In this document: positions 9,476 through 18,009 of the stretch, one piece after another
Layout: each line of letters begins with the position of its first letter
Numbering within the stretch: position 1 is the first letter of the stretch
From: Pseudomonas sp.
GTDB taxonomy: Bacteria; Pseudomonadota; Gammaproteobacteria; Pseudomonadales; Pseudomonadaceae
Length of the DNA stretch: 46,419 nt
Direction of reading: 5' to 3'
NCBI GenBank assembly: GCA_016763285.1
Contig: JAESUC010000043.1
Location: 1 to 46,419 of the forward strand
Notes under the pieces: model-generated
The model's database searches: none
Told to the model about the DNA's origin: nothing
What the model saw: only the letters and a program-made list of their open reading frames with translations
Position numbers and translations under genes: made by a program

Positions 9476-9505
9476 TTCCGAAGCGGGTCGGCCCTCTGCT
9501 AGAAT
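9476..9505 (+). promoter_or_regulatory. Weak candidate promoter of cvpA
   Basis: TTCCGA (9476-9481), an 18-bp spacer and TAGAAT (9500-9505). The -10 is good and the -35 is poor. Start would be near 9512, 24 nt before the cvpA GTG. cvpA may also be read through from the upstream operon. Confidence 0.25.
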
Positions 9506-9535
9506 ACCGGCCTGTTCACTATCGGGTGCTGCGTC

Positions 9536-10018
9536 GTGACGCTAGGCTGGATCGATTGGGCCATTATTGCCATCATTGCCGTCTCGGCCCTGATCAGTCT
9601 GGCCAGGGGCTTTGTCAAGGAAGCCCTCTCCCTGCTGACCTGGGTCGTTGCCGGGCTGGTTGCCTGGTTGTTTGGCGGCGCCTTGGCGGGCCATCTTTCA
9701 CCTTTCATTGAAACGCCTTCGATCCGGGTCATTGTTGCCTGCAGCATTCTGTTCATACTGACCCTGGTGCTGGGTGGCCTGATCAATTATCTGATAGGCC
9801 AGCTCGTGCGGGTCACAGGGTTGAGCGGCACGGACCGGTTTCTCGGCATGATCTTCGGCGCCGCCCGCGGTGCATTGCTGATTGTCGTTGCAGTGGGGCT
9901 GCTCAGTCTGGCGCCCGTCGAGGCCGACACCTGGTGGCGGCAGTCTGAACTGATCCCCCATTTTCTTCTGGTGGCCGATTGGTCCAAGAACATGATTCTC
10001 GGGTTTTTCGGTCGCTGA
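9536..10018 (+). CDS. cvpA: CvpA family inner-membrane protein
   Basis: 160 aa with four hydrophobic membrane segments (roughly 5-25, 28-50, 63-85 and 100-125). In E. coli CvpA is needed for colicin V production and affects envelope homeostasis; its biochemical role is not settled. The start is GTG at 9536, giving the typical N terminus MTLGWIDWAI; no ATG lies nearby in frame. It precedes purF by 50 nt, the conserved cvpA-purF pairing of gammaproteobacteria. Confidence 0.92.
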   Translation: MTLGWIDWAIIAIIAVSALISLARGFVKEALSLLTWVVAGLVAWLFGGALAGHLSPFIETPSIRVIVACSILFILTLVLGGLINYLIGQLVRVTGLSGTDRFLGMIFGAARGALLIVVAVGLLSLAPVEADTWWRQSELIPHFLLVADWSKNMILGFFGR

Positions 10019-10068
10019 TTCTTGCGCTTAACAGCTGTGAGCGTAGTACGCATAAGAGGTATTGAGGC

Positions 10069-11574
10069 ATGTGTGGCATTGTTGGCATAGTGGGCAAGTC
10101 GAACGTCAATCAGGCACTTTACGACGCTTTGACCGTGCTACAACATCGTGGCCAGGACGCCGCCGGCATCGTAACCTGTGATCGGGGCCGGCTTCATTTG
10201 CGCAAGGATAACGGTCTGGTTCGCGATGTTTTCCATCAGCGGCACATGCAGCGCCTGGTGGGCAACATGGGTATCGGGCACGTGCGCTATCCCACGGCAG
10301 GCTCGTCGAGCTCTGCCGAGGCGCAACCCTTCTACGTGAACTCGCCCTACGGTATTACCCTGGCGCACAACGGCAATCTGACCAACGTGGAACAACTCTC
10401 GCGGGAGATCTACGAGTCCGACCTGCGCCATGTGAACACCAACTCCGACTCCGAGGTGCTGCTCAACGTATTCGCCCATGAACTGGCCCGCGGCGGCAAG
10501 CTGCAGCCGGGCAAGGACGATATCTTCAACGCCGTGCGGGCTGTACATGCGCGCTGCCGTGGCGGCTATGCGGCCATCGCCATGATTACCGGCTACGGCG
10601 TCGTCGGCTTCCGTGATCCCCATGCGATCCGTCCTATCGTCTTCGGCAAGCGCGACACCGAACACGGCGTGGAGTACATGATTGCCTCCGAAAGCGTATC
10701 GCTGGATGTGCTGGGCTTTGATCTGATACGGGATCTGGAACCCGGTGAGGCCGTCTATATCACCGACAAGGGCGAGCTCTTTACCGAGCAGTGTGCCGAG
10801 AATCCGAGTTATTCCCCCTGCATTTTCGAGCACGTGTATCTGGCCCGCCCGGATTCGATGATCGACAACGTGCTGGTCTACAAGGCGCGGCTGCGCATGG
10901 GTGAAAAGCTGGCCGAGAAGATCCTGCGGGAGAATCCGGATCACGGTATCGACGTGGTTATCCCGATCCCCGACACCAGCCGGACCTCGGCCGTGGAACT
11001 CGCCAACCATCTGGGTGTGAAGTTCCGCGAAGGCTTCGTGAAGAACCGCTACATCGGCCGCACCTTCATCATGCCCGGCCAGGCAGCGCGCAAGAAGTCG
11101 GTCCGGCAGAAGCTCAATGCCATCGAGCTGGAGTTTCGCGGCAAGAATGTGCTGCTGGTGGATGACTCGATCGTGCGTGGCACGACTTGCAAGCAGATCA
11201 TCCAGATGGCCCGTGAAGCCGGCGCCGCCCGGGTCTACTTCTGCTCTGCCGCACCGGCCGTTCGCTACCCGAACGTGTATGGTATCGACATGCCCAGCGC
11301 CCACGAGCTGATTGCCCACAACCGCACCACCGAAGAAGTGGCCGAACTGATTGGCGCCGACTGGCTGATCTACCAGGATCTGCCCGACCTGATTCATGCG
11401 GTCAGCGAAGGCAATCCGAAACTGACCCGCTTTGACTGCTCGGTATTTGATGGCGATTATGTGACCGGAGACGTCAACGAGGCCTATCTGGGCAAGATCG
11501 AGCAGGCGCGTAATGACGCTGCCATGTCGACCAGCGAAATGGGCAACGCGGTTATCGAACTGCACAATAATTGA
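10069..11574 (+). CDS. purF: Amidophosphoribosyltransferase PurF
   Basis: 501 aa, normal length. Catalyses the first committed step of purine synthesis, replacing the pyrophosphate of PRPP with ammonia from glutamine. The N terminus MCGIVGIVG exposes the catalytic Cys after Met removal (class II glutamine amidotransferase), followed by HRGQDAAG and the [12 protein letters not shown] block. The PRPP-binding motif [13 protein letters not shown] is at about residues 362-374. The start is ATG 10069 with AAGAGG at 10052-10057. A small hairpin and metZ follow. Confidence 0.97.
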   Translation: MCGIVGIVGKSNVNQALYDALTVLQHRGQDAAGIVTCDRGRLHLRKDNGLVRDVFHQRHMQRLVGNMGIGHVRYPTAGSSSSAEAQPFYVNSPYGITLAHNGNLTNVEQLSREIYESDLRHVNTNSDSEVLLNVFAHELARGGKLQPGKDDIFNAVRAVHARCRGGYAAIAMITGYGVVGFRDPHAIRPIVFGKRDTEHGVEYMIASESVSLDVLGFDLIRDLEPGEAVYITDKGELFTEQCAENPSYSPCIFEHVYLARPDSMIDNVLVYKARLRMGEKLAEKILRENPDHGIDVVIPIPDTSRTSAVELANHLGVKFREGFVKNRYIGRTFIMPGQAARKKSVRQKLNAIELEFRGKNVLLVDDSIVRGTTCKQIIQMAREAGAARVYFCSAAPAVRYPNVYGIDMPSAHELIAHNRTTEEVAELIGADWLIYQDLPDLIHAVSEGNPKLTRFDCSVFDGDYVTGDVNEAYLGKIEQARNDAAMSTSEMGNAVIELHNN

Positions 11575-11585
11575 ACCAACCCACA

Positions 11586-11602
11586 TTCTGCCATCGGCAG
11601 AA
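11586..11602 (+). promoter_or_regulatory. Small hairpin between purF and metZ
   Basis: TTCTGCC, ATC, GGCAGAA forms a perfect 7-bp stem with a three-base loop, 15 nt before the metZ ATG. No T-run follows, so it is not an ordinary intrinsic terminator. It could influence metZ translation or message processing. Confidence 0.35.
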
Positions 11603-11617
11603 CAAGCGAGCCTGAGA

Positions 11618-12835
11618 ATGACGGAAGAATGGGAAGCCGGTCGACTGGACAGCGACCTCGAGGATGTCGGTTTTGACACCCTTGCAGTCCGTGCCGGCCA
11701 ACGCCGGGGCCCTGAGGCCGAACACGGAGAGGCGCTGTTCCTGACCTCGAGCTATGTATTTCGTAGCGCCGCGGATGCGGCGGCATGCTTTGCCGGCGAA
11801 GCGCAGGGCAATGTCTATTCGCGTTACATGAACCCCACGGTGAGAACCTTCGAAGAGCGTATGGCCGCGCTGGAAGGGGCAGAGCAGGCCGTGGCCACCG
11901 CTTCCGGCATGTCCGCCATCATGGCCATGGTGATGAGCCTGTGTTCCGCCGGCGACCACGTGCTGGTCTCGCGCAGCGTGTTCGGCGCCACTGTGAGTCT
12001 GTTCGACAAGTACTTCAAGCGCTTCGGCCTGGAGTACGACTATGTCGAGCTGACCGACCTTGAGGGCTGGAAAGCAGCCTGCAAGCCCAACACACGCCTG
12101 CTGTTCGTCGAGTCGCCATCCAATCCGCTGGCCCAGGTGGTGGATATCCGCGGCCTAGCGGCGATCGCCCATGGGGCCGGTGCGCTGCTGGCGGTGGACA
12201 ACTGTTTCTGCACGCCTGCGCTGCAGAAGCCGCTGGAACTGGGTGCCGATCTGATCATTCATTCGGCGACCAAATACATTGATGGTCAGGGCCGCTGCCT
12301 GGGCGGCCTGGTGGCCGGTCGCCGCGAGCATATGCAGGAAGTGGTGGGTTTTCTGCGCACGGCCGGTCCAACCCTGAGTCCGTTCAATGCCTGGGTCTTC
12401 CTCAAGGGGTTGGAAACCCTGCGCCTGCGCATGCAGGCCCACTGCGCCAGCGCTCAGCAGTTGGCCGAGTGGCTGGAACGCCAGCCCCAGGTCGAGCATG
12501 TCTACTATGCGGGTCTGCCCAGTCATCCCCAGCATGAGCTGGCCAGGGCTCAGCAGAAAGCCTTTGGCGCGGTCGTCAGTTTCGAGGTCAAGGGCGACCG
12601 CGCTGCCGCCTGGCGCTTCATCGACGCCACGCGATTGCTCTCGATAACGGCCAACCTGGGTGACAGCAAGACCACCATCACCCATCCGGCGACCACAACC
12701 CACGGCCGTCTGAGCGCGGAGACCCGAGCCACCGCCGGCATCAGGGACAACCTGATCCGTCTGGCCATCGGGCTCGAAGAGGTCGAAGACATCCGTACCG
12801 ACCTGCAAAGAGGGTTGTCGGCAATAGATGGCTGA
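11618..12835 (+). CDS. metZ: O-succinylhomoserine sulfhydrylase MetZ
   Basis: 405 aa. A PLP enzyme of the Cys/Met metabolism family that makes homocysteine directly from O-succinylhomoserine and sulfide, the route used by Pseudomonas. The Schiff-base Lys is in HSATKYIDGQGR (about residue 213), preceded by the PLP-binding block around VDNCFCTPALQKPLELGAD. The neighbourhood purF-metZ matches P. aeruginosa, which favours MetZ over MetB or MetC. ATG 11618 begins the conserved protein; a longer open frame reaches back into purF but its extra residues are the purF end in another frame. The ribosome-binding site is weak. Confidence 0.93.
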   Translation: MTEEWEAGRLDSDLEDVGFDTLAVRAGQRRGPEAEHGEALFLTSSYVFRSAADAAACFAGEAQGNVYSRYMNPTVRTFEERMAALEGAEQAVATASGMSAIMAMVMSLCSAGDHVLVSRSVFGATVSLFDKYFKRFGLEYDYVELTDLEGWKAACKPNTRLLFVESPSNPLAQVVDIRGLAAIAHGAGALLAVDNCFCTPALQKPLELGADLIIHSATKYIDGQGRCLGGLVAGRREHMQEVVGFLRTAGPTLSPFNAWVFLKGLETLRLRMQAHCASAQQLAEWLERQPQVEHVYYAGLPSHPQHELARAQQKAFGAVVSFEVKGDRAAAWRFIDATRLLSITANLGDSKTTITHPATTTHGRLSAETRATAGIRDNLIRLAIGLEEVEDIRTDLQRGLSAIDG

Positions 12836-12986
12836 ACGCCATTTTTGAGAAAGGAATCACATTGGGGCGAAAAACTGTTTTGTGTCGGAGCTATCCTCCT
12901 CTAAGTTGACTGGGCCGCAGGGAAGCGGGTCAAGCCTGCCAAGCAGTACCCGGCAGTGCGGCATCACACTTAAAAAGGAGAACTCC

Positions 12987-13262
12987 ATGAAAACGATCTT
13001 TCTGGCATTGTGCCTTTCCCTGTCTGCTCTCATGACCCTGCCAGCCCTGGCGGAATCGTCCCTGGTCAGCGTCAACATCAATGAAGCCAGCGCTGCAGAG
13101 ATGGCGGAGGTGCTGCAGGGGGTAGGCGAAGCGAAAGCGCAGGCGATTGTCGATTATCGCGAAGAGAACGGCGCTTTCGGTTCAGTTGAAGAGCTGGGTC
13201 AGGTCAAGGGCATCGGTCCCTCTACCATCGAGAAGAACGAGGCGCGCATCGCCCTCGAGTAA
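12987..13262 (+). CDS. Small secreted helix-hairpin-helix protein, ComEA-like
   Basis: 91 aa: signal peptide (about 1-23, ending PALA) and a tandem helix-hairpin-helix domain (about 28-91, with NINEASAAEMAEVLQGVG and LGQVKGIGPSTI). HhH domains bind DNA backbone without sequence preference. Secreted ComEA-type proteins bind incoming DNA in the periplasm of competent cells, and similar short proteins occur widely in Pseudomonas without proven function. AAGGAG at 12975-12980 sets the start at ATG 12987. It stands alone with its own terminator; no other competence gene is next to it. DNA binding is likely, transformation is inference. Confidence 0.85.
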   Translation: MKTIFLALCLSLSALMTLPALAESSLVSVNINEASAAEMAEVLQGVGEAKAQAIVDYREENGAFGSVEELGQVKGIGPSTIEKNEARIALE

Positions 13263-13276
13263 CCTCCCGATGGGAG

Positions 13277-13300
13277 CCCGCCACGGTCCGTGGCGGGTTT
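13277..13300 (+). terminator. Terminator after the ComEA-like gene
   Basis: CCCGCCACG (13277-13285), loop GTC, CGTGGCGGG (13289-13297) and a short T-run with further T-rich sequence after it. It lies 14 nt beyond the + strand gene and at the end of the convergent chemoreceptor gene, whose stop codon overlaps the tail. Confidence 0.75.
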
Positions 13301-14739
13301 CATGTTTTCAGGCGGCTTACCGACGCGCTCAGTTGATGGGCCAGCGTAGCCAGGCGTTCACTGGTGGAAGCGCTCAGCAAGGTCTGCTCGACCGTCCGTT
13401 CAGTCACATCACGAATCTGCACGACACTCTGGGTAATGGCTTCAGCGGCTTCACTCTGCTGCTTGACCGCCGAGGCAATCTCGCTATTGCCATCGCGAAT
13501 CTGGCTCACCGCCGAGGTGATGACGCCGAGGGAGCGACCAGCCTCCTCACTTTGTTCCACCGAGTCCCGGGTCAGACCCGCACTGGCCTGCATGTCCTCG
13601 ACCGCATCCGTGGTGCCGCCCTGCAGAGCCTCGATCATGCGTTGAATCTCGTCGGTCGAGTTCTGGACCCGCTGGGCCAGCGCGCGAACCTCATCAGCCA
13701 CCACGGCAAAGCCCCGACCGGATTCCCCGGCGCGGGCCGCCTCGATCGCCGCATTCAGGGCCAGCAGATTGGTCTGCTCGGCAATGCTGCGAATCACACT
13801 GACCACGCCACTGATCTCCTGACTGTGCCCCTGCAACGTTTCCATATGCCGGGTGCATTGCTCGATACTGGTGGCCAGCCCGGCAATGGTGCTTCCCACC
13901 CGTGCCACCTGATCGCGCCCCTGGCGGGCCAGCTCATCGGCTTGCAGCGACTGATCGCGGGTGGTCGAGCTGTTGGAGGCGATATCCTGAACGGTGGCGC
14001 TCATCTCGTTGACGGCAGCCGCGACCATGTCGGTTTCACTCTGCTGGCTGACCATGCCATCGCGCACGCGGCTCATTTGCATGGCCAGTTCCGAGGCGCC
14101 CTGATCAAGCTGCTCGGCCGCCGAACGCACCGCCCCGACCACCTGCTGCTGGGAGGCCTGCATGGCGTTGAACGCGCGGGCGATGGAGCCGATTTCGTCG
14201 CGCGCCGTGTCGTGGGCGCGCAGGGTCAGATCGCCGCTATCCTGGACGGCCAGCATGATGTCGCGCACGGCGATGACGTGCCGGCTAATGAAACTGATCA
14301 GCAGTTGGGACACCAGCAGAACGCCAATCATCAGAACGAAGACCACGAGGGCATAGAGCGGCGCCCGGGCCATCATCAGCTCGAAAAAGTCGACCTGCTC
14401 GACCCCCAGCGCACGAAGCTCGCCATCGCCAACCAGGACCCAGGCGCCGAGCAGATTCTGCCCAGCCGGCCCCAGGGTGTCCGCGGGAAGCCACTGCGCG
14501 GCAGTGCCATCACCTGCTGCGGCGCGGAGGCCGGCCGAGGGTAGCAGCGGGCGTATCCCGGCAACGGTCATGTCGGCGCTGGCCTGGATCAGGGTGGCAG
14601 CCGTGTCCCGGCGCTGGTCCTGCAGACTTTCCCGCTCGACCATCAGCGCCACCAGTACCAGCAGAAGGGTGCTGGCGAAGGTAACGGCGTTGACGGCCCA
14701 GAATTTGTACTTTAGAGGAATGTGCTGAAGAAAGACCAT
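13300..14739 (-). CDS. Methyl-accepting chemotaxis protein
   Basis: 479 aa transmembrane chemoreceptor. Membrane helix 1 (about 12-33), a short periplasmic region (about 34-128), membrane helix 2 (about 129-155), a HAMP linker (about 155-208), then the coiled-coil signalling domain. The hairpin tip that contacts CheA and CheW is intact ([19 protein letters not shown], then [16 protein letters not shown]). The periplasmic domain is small and of no family I recognise, so the signal is unknown. No CheR-binding pentapeptide is seen at the C terminus. The start is chosen at MVFLQHIPL; the open frame continues upstream but without membrane or domain character. No che genes are nearby. Confidence 0.93.
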   Translation of the reverse strand: MVFLQHIPLKYKFWAVNAVTFASTLLLVLVALMVERESLQDQRRDTAATLIQASADMTVAGIRPLLPSAGLRAAAGDGTAAQWLPADTLGPAGQNLLGAWVLVGDGELRALGVEQVDFFELMMARAPLYALVVFVLMIGVLLVSQLLISFISRHVIAVRDIMLAVQDSGDLTLRAHDTARDEIGSIARAFNAMQASQQQVVGAVRSAAEQLDQGASELAMQMSRVRDGMVSQQSETDMVAAAVNEMSATVQDIASNSSTTRDQSLQADELARQGRDQVARVGSTIAGLATSIEQCTRHMETLQGHSQEISGVVSVIRSIAEQTNLLALNAAIEAARAGESGRGFAVVADEVRALAQRVQNSTDEIQRMIEALQGGTTDAVEDMQASAGLTRDSVEQSEEAGRSLGVITSAVSQIRDGNSEIASAVKQQSEAAEAITQSVVQIRDVTERTVEQTLLSASTSERLATLAHQLSASVSRLKT

Positions 14740-14778
14740 GCCTGCTCCCGGTGGATAGTTGTTATACGCAGGGCTGCG

Positions 14779-14784
14779 ATTATA
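14779..14784 (-). promoter_or_regulatory. -10 box upstream of the chemoreceptor gene
   Basis: A consensus TATAAT on the - strand, 40 nt before the chemoreceptor start. No convincing -35 is seen at 16-18 bp, so the promoter may be activator-dependent. Confidence 0.35.
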
Positions 14785-14873
14785 GAGCCCGCAACAGGCT
14801 ATCGGTTGATTCCGGTCAATCTTGACTGCAATGGCCGACATTTCAGCGGGCCGCTTCTGCGCCGTTGATCGGT

Positions 14874-14879
14874 TATACT
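14874..14879 (+). promoter_or_regulatory. -10 box upstream of rnd
   Basis: TATACT, 28 nt before the rnd ATG, with no clear -35. It faces away from the chemoreceptor -10, so the divergent promoters share 14779-14879. Confidence 0.3.
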
Positions 14880-14906
14880 GCCACGCTGACAAAGGAACCC
14901 GTTGAT

Positions 14907-16049
14907 ATGACCGATTTACCTGAACCCCTGATGATCGCCCGGGACGCTGACCTGGCGCACTGGTGCGCACATTGGCTCGAACGGCCGTTCGTGGCCGTGG
15001 ATACCGAATTCGAGCGCACCGAGACCTTCTTTCCGATCGCAGGGTTGATCCAGGTATGCGATGGCGAACGGGCTTTCCTGATCGATCCGCTGGCCGTGAG
15101 CGACTGGTCGCCACTGGTCGAGGTTTTGCGCAGCCCCGGGGTGATCAAGGTGCTGCATTCATGCAGCGAAGACATCGAGGTGTTTCTCAAGCTGTGCGGG
15201 GCCGCTCCGGCGCCGCTGTTTGACACCCAGCTGGCGGCAGCCTATCTCGACATGGGGTTTTCGGTTGGCTACTCCCGTCTGGTGAAGTCCCTGCTGGATG
15301 TTGAGCTGTCGAATGAGGAGACGCGTTCGAACTGGCTGCAAAGGCCGCTGAGCGCCTCGCAGTTGTCCTATGCCGCGGCGGATGCGGTCTATCTTGCCGA
15401 GCTCTACCGCATCATGGCCCCCCGCATCGAGGCCGCAGGAGTCACGTCGTGGCTGCTGGAGGACACCGCTGAGCAGGTGGCTGCCGCGCAACGTATCCAG
15501 GAGCCGGAAACAGCCTACCTGAACGTCAAACAGGCCTGGCGCCTGAAGCCCGAAGAGCTGGCGGTGCTCAAGGTCCTGGCAAGCTGGCGAGAGCGTGAGG
15601 CACGCGAGCGGGACCAGGCCCGCAACCGCATGCTGCGCGAACGTACCCTGTGCCCGCTGGCCCAGCGTCAGCCGGATAATCTGCAGGCGCTTTCGCGCAT
15701 CGAGGACATGCATCCCCGTACGGTGCGACAGCATGGCAACGAGATTCTCGAGTTGATTCGTCAGGGTCGGCAGGTACCCGCCGAGGCCTGGCCCTCAAGG
15801 CTCCCCGAGCCATTGCCCGCCGATGCCAACCGCCTGCTCAAGGCCCTGCGCAAGGTCGGGCAGCGGCACGCCGAGCGCCTGGGTATCGCGCCGGAGATCG
15901 TGCTACGCAAGAAAACCCTGGAGGCGCTGGTACGTACGGGCTATCCGACGGGGCCCTACAGCCTGCCCGACGAGTTTATCGGGTGGCGGCGCCAGTTGAT
16001 GGGCGAGGAGCTGCTGGCCATCGCCAATGCCGAGGAAATGCAGCCATGA
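14907..16049 (+). CDS. rnd: Ribonuclease D
   Basis: 380 aa. A 3'-5' exoribonuclease of the DEDD family that trims tRNA precursors. The metal-binding acidic residues are visible: VDTEFER (about residue 31-37), the Asp in [10 protein letters not shown] (about 90-99) and the DEDDy-type [13 protein letters not shown] (about 155-167). An HRDC domain follows (about 205-290). ATG 14907 is preferred because AAAGGA at 14891-14896 precedes it and the protein then begins with the expected length; an upstream ATG at 14865 precedes the -10 box. The stop overlaps the ycgL start as ATGA. Confidence 0.95.
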   Translation: MTDLPEPLMIARDADLAHWCAHWLERPFVAVDTEFERTETFFPIAGLIQVCDGERAFLIDPLAVSDWSPLVEVLRSPGVIKVLHSCSEDIEVFLKLCGAAPAPLFDTQLAAAYLDMGFSVGYSRLVKSLLDVELSNEETRSNWLQRPLSASQLSYAAADAVYLAELYRIMAPRIEAAGVTSWLLEDTAEQVAAAQRIQEPETAYLNVKQAWRLKPEELAVLKVLASWREREARERDQARNRMLRERTLCPLAQRQPDNLQALSRIEDMHPRTVRQHGNEILELIRQGRQVPAEAWPSRLPEPLPADANRLLKALRKVGQRHAERLGIAPEIVLRKKTLEALVRTGYPTGPYSLPDEFIGWRRQLMGEELLAIANAEEMQP

Positions 16050-16339
16050 AGGTCATGTGCTCGATCTACCGTAGCAAGCGCAAGCAGGGCATGTATCTGT
16101 ACGTGCCGCGCAAGACCGATCTCGCCGACCTGCCGGAATCCTTGATGCAGCTGTTCGGCAAGGCGGAGTTGGCCATGGATCTGGTGCTCAGCGAAGAGCG
16201 CACCCTGGCCCGCGAGGACATCCACAAGGTGCTGGCCAACCTGCAATCACAGGGGTATCACCTGCAGATGCCGCCCAGGGAGGAGGACTATCTGATCCAC
16301 CTGCCCGACGAGCTGATGTACCGCAACGACCCGATCTGA
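16046..16339 (+). CDS. YcgL domain-containing protein
   Basis: 97 aa. Matches the YcgL family: [20 protein letters not shown] at the N terminus and the YHLQMPP segment with an acidic C terminus. The family has a known fold but no settled function. It overlaps the rnd stop by 4 nt, a linkage also found in Pseudomonas, which suggests a role linked to RNA processing (inference). ATG 16046 gives the usual family length. Confidence 0.88.
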   Translation: MKVMCSIYRSKRKQGMYLYVPRKTDLADLPESLMQLFGKAELAMDLVLSEERTLAREDIHKVLANLQSQGYHLQMPPREEDYLIHLPDELMYRNDPI

Positions 16340-16367
16340 ATCCCGGGCAGGCATTGGGCCTGCATGG

Positions 16368-16604
16368 CTAGCGCGCGGGGCCTGGGCGCCCTGGTTCCGT
16401 GCGCAGCGGATCCAGCAGATAGCTCAGACCGTTATGGTCGATTTCCTGCATCAGCGCGAGCAAGCGTCCTGTTTCCCCCGGGGGGAAGCCTACCCGGGCA
16501 AACCAGTTCAGATAATGACCGGGCAGATCGGCTATCTTGCGGCCCTGGTATTTGCCAAAGGGCATCTCCCGGCTGACGAGCAGTTCCAGGTCCTGTGGTG
16601 ACAT
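16368..16604 (-). CDS. DUF3820 family protein
   Basis: 78 aa. Has the DUF3820 core MPFGKYQGRKIADLPGHYLNWF and a conserved GFPPGETGRLLALMQEIDHNGLSYLLDPLR tail region. Members in Pseudomonas have been described as putative quorum-sensing-regulated factors; the function is not established. ATG 16604 has GGGAGAG just upstream; the TTG one codon earlier is less likely. Convergent with the rnd-ycgL operon and divergent from the glutaredoxin-like gene. Confidence 0.85.
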   Translation of the reverse strand: MSPQDLELLVSREMPFGKYQGRKIADLPGHYLNWFARVGFPPGETGRLLALMQEIDHNGLSYLLDPLRTEPGRPGPAR

Positions 16605-16636
16605 CAATCTCTCCCGGTTACAAGATCAGGGGCAGT

Positions 16637-16660
16637 GGCTGGCTGCGCCGCAAGCCAGCC
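16637..16660. repeat. Inverted repeat between divergent genes
   Basis: GGCTGGCT (16637-16644) and AGCCAGCC (16653-16660) form a perfect 8-bp inverted repeat around an 8-bp GC-rich centre, midway between the DUF3820 and glutaredoxin-like starts. It could be an operator or a hairpin in the leader of either transcript. Confidence 0.4.
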
Positions 16661-16687
16661 GGGCCAAACTCGGGTAACCTGTCGCCC

Positions 16688-16693
16688 TACAAT
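16688..16693 (+). promoter_or_regulatory. -10 box of the glutaredoxin-like gene
   Basis: TACAAT 20 nt before the ATG at 16714. The -35 region at 17 bp (CAAACT) is poor. AGGA at 16704-16707 is the likely ribosome-binding site. Confidence 0.3.
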
Positions 16694-16713
16694 CTTCGGC
16701 AACAGGATCTGGC

Positions 16714-17085
16714 ATGTTAGTAAAAGCGCTGCGTAACGGGTTGGGCAATCTGATCATTCTTATCGACTTCATTACCCGCCCCCGAAAAATGAAACGTCCG
16801 GCCGAGCGGCAGGCCGCGGTTGAACAGGCTACGGCACAGCTTGCGCTGTATCAGTTCCGGGCCTGTCCATTCTGCGTGCGGACCCGCCGCACCATGCACC
16901 GGCTGAACCTGCCTATCGCGCTCAAGGATGCCAAGAACAATCCCCAGGACCGGCAGGCGTTGCTCGAACAGGGCGGCAAGATCAAAGTGCCTTGCCTGAG
17001 AATCGACGAAGGCGACACGGTGACCTGGCTCTACGATTCCAAGGTGATCGGCGCCTATCTGGAAGACCGTTTCGCCGCGGCCTGA
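16714..17085 (+). CDS. Glutaredoxin-like protein with N-terminal hydrophobic extension
   Basis: 123 aa. A thioredoxin-fold domain begins at about residue 40 and contains a dithiol CPFC motif (about 53-56) and the cis-Pro segment KVPCLRI (about 91-97). This suggests glutathione-dependent disulfide reduction. The first 40 residues are an amphipathic or hydrophobic segment and a basic stretch (RPRKMKRP), which may attach the protein to the membrane; that is inference. Such glutaredoxin / GST-N-terminal-like proteins are common in Pseudomonas and uncharacterised. It converges on queD with 9 nt between them. Confidence 0.85.
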   Translation: MLVKALRNGLGNLIILIDFITRPRKMKRPAERQAAVEQATAQLALYQFRACPFCVRTRRTMHRLNLPIALKDAKNNPQDRQALLEQGGKIKVPCLRIDEGDTVTWLYDSKVIGAYLEDRFAAA

Positions 17086-17094
17086 GCCCGGCAA

Positions 17095-17451
17095 TCAGTC
17101 ACCGCGATAGATGCAGCCACTGGTGCAGGTTTCCCTGATGGTGATCTGGCAGAGCTCGGGCAGCAACGGCTTGAGCTCATGCCATATCCAGCGGGCCAGC
17201 ACCTCGCTGGTCGGATTCTCGAGGCCCGGTATGTCATTCAGGTAGTTATGGTCCAGCCGGTCGTATATCGGGCGGAATATGGCTTTCAGCTCGCTGAAGT
17301 CGCGGATCCAGCCGGTATGCGGATCGGGCTCGCCCTGTATATGGATGGCGACCTGAAACGAGTGCCCATGCAGACGGCCACACTTGTGACCGTCCGGCAC
17401 ATGGGGCAGGCGATGGGCGGATTCGAACGTGAATTCCTTGAAAATTTCCAC
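17095..17451 (-). CDS. queD: 6-carboxytetrahydropterin synthase QueD
   Basis: 118 aa, normal length. Converts 7,8-dihydroneopterin triphosphate to 6-carboxytetrahydropterin, the first dedicated step towards queuosine of tRNA. Zinc-binding His residues lie in FESAHRLP (His about 13) and RLHGHSF; the catalytic Cys is in HKCGRLHGH (about residue 24). LDHNYLND and the C-terminal ETCTSGCIY block are conserved. The start is GTG at 17451; no ATG fits. No other queuosine gene is adjacent, and no preQ1 riboswitch is visible in the short upstream region. Confidence 0.93.
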   Translation of the reverse strand: MEIFKEFTFESAHRLPHVPDGHKCGRLHGHSFQVAIHIQGEPDPHTGWIRDFSELKAIFRPIYDRLDHNYLNDIPGLENPTSEVLARWIWHELKPLLPELCQITIRETCTSGCIYRGD

Positions 17452-17526
17452 AATGACTACCTTGCTGCGCTGGGCGAAAGGCCGCGATTCTAACCCATTA
17501 CACGCCCTTTTCGCAGCGCTGCGCGC

Positions 17527-17928
17527 TTACCATTCACGCTGCATGTTGCGGGTAGAGATCTGTTCGTTCAGTGTCCAGTAGTCATAGAGCACGCCCAGCA
17601 GAAAGAGTCCGCCGGTGAAGAAGTAGAGAATGGCGGTAATCCATTTGCCCATGTACAGGCGATGGGCGCCCAGAATCCCCAGGAACGTGAGCAGTACCCA
17701 GGTCAGATTGAAATTGACCGGTCCGCTGCGAAACCGCCGGTCGGCACTGCGATCCATGGAGGGGATCAGAAACAGGTCCACGATCCAGCCGATCAGAAAC
17801 AGGCCGAGGGTAAAGAACCAGATGGTGCCGGTGATGGGTCGACCGTAATAGAAGCGGTGGGCCCCCATGAAGCCGAAAATCCACAGTAGATAGCCGATAA
17901 ATTTGCTGTGCGTGTCTGAATAGGCCAT
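17527..17928 (-). CDS. Membrane protein with two tandem TM2 domains
   Basis: 133 aa. Two copies of the TM2 unit: the first at about 9-55 (FGFMGAHRFYYGRP then a Phe/Leu-rich helix ending in VDLF) and the second at about 73-120 (LGILGAHRLYMGKW then a similar helix ending in YDYW). Each has two membrane helices joined by a GAHR-x-Y-x-G turn. An internal duplication is clear by eye. TM2 proteins are widespread and of unknown function in bacteria. ATG 17928 is chosen because hydrophobic domain sequence begins there and AGGTCGG precedes it; the open frame upstream has no domain character. Confidence 0.85.
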   Translation of the reverse strand: MAYSDTHSKFIGYLLWIFGFMGAHRFYYGRPITGTIWFFTLGLFLIGWIVDLFLIPSMDRSADRRFRSGPVNFNLTWVLLTFLGILGAHRLYMGKWITAILYFFTGGLFLLGVLYDYWTLNEQISTRNMQREW

Positions 17929-18009
17929 TTGGGCCGACCTCTGATCGAATGGTTGTCTGTGCGATACTGTAAATGAAGGTAGACCATAAATGATTTGCGG
18001 GGCATATGC

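Noticed and set aside
14740-15114. N-terminal extension of the chemoreceptor
   Set aside because: Arg/Ser-rich with no domain character, crosses the divergent promoter region and overlaps rnd. The first membrane helix follows the chosen ATG.
16347-16363. Short inverted repeat GCAGGC/GCCTGC after the YcgL gene
   Set aside because: Only six base pairs and no T-run; not distinguishable from chance in GC-rich sequence.
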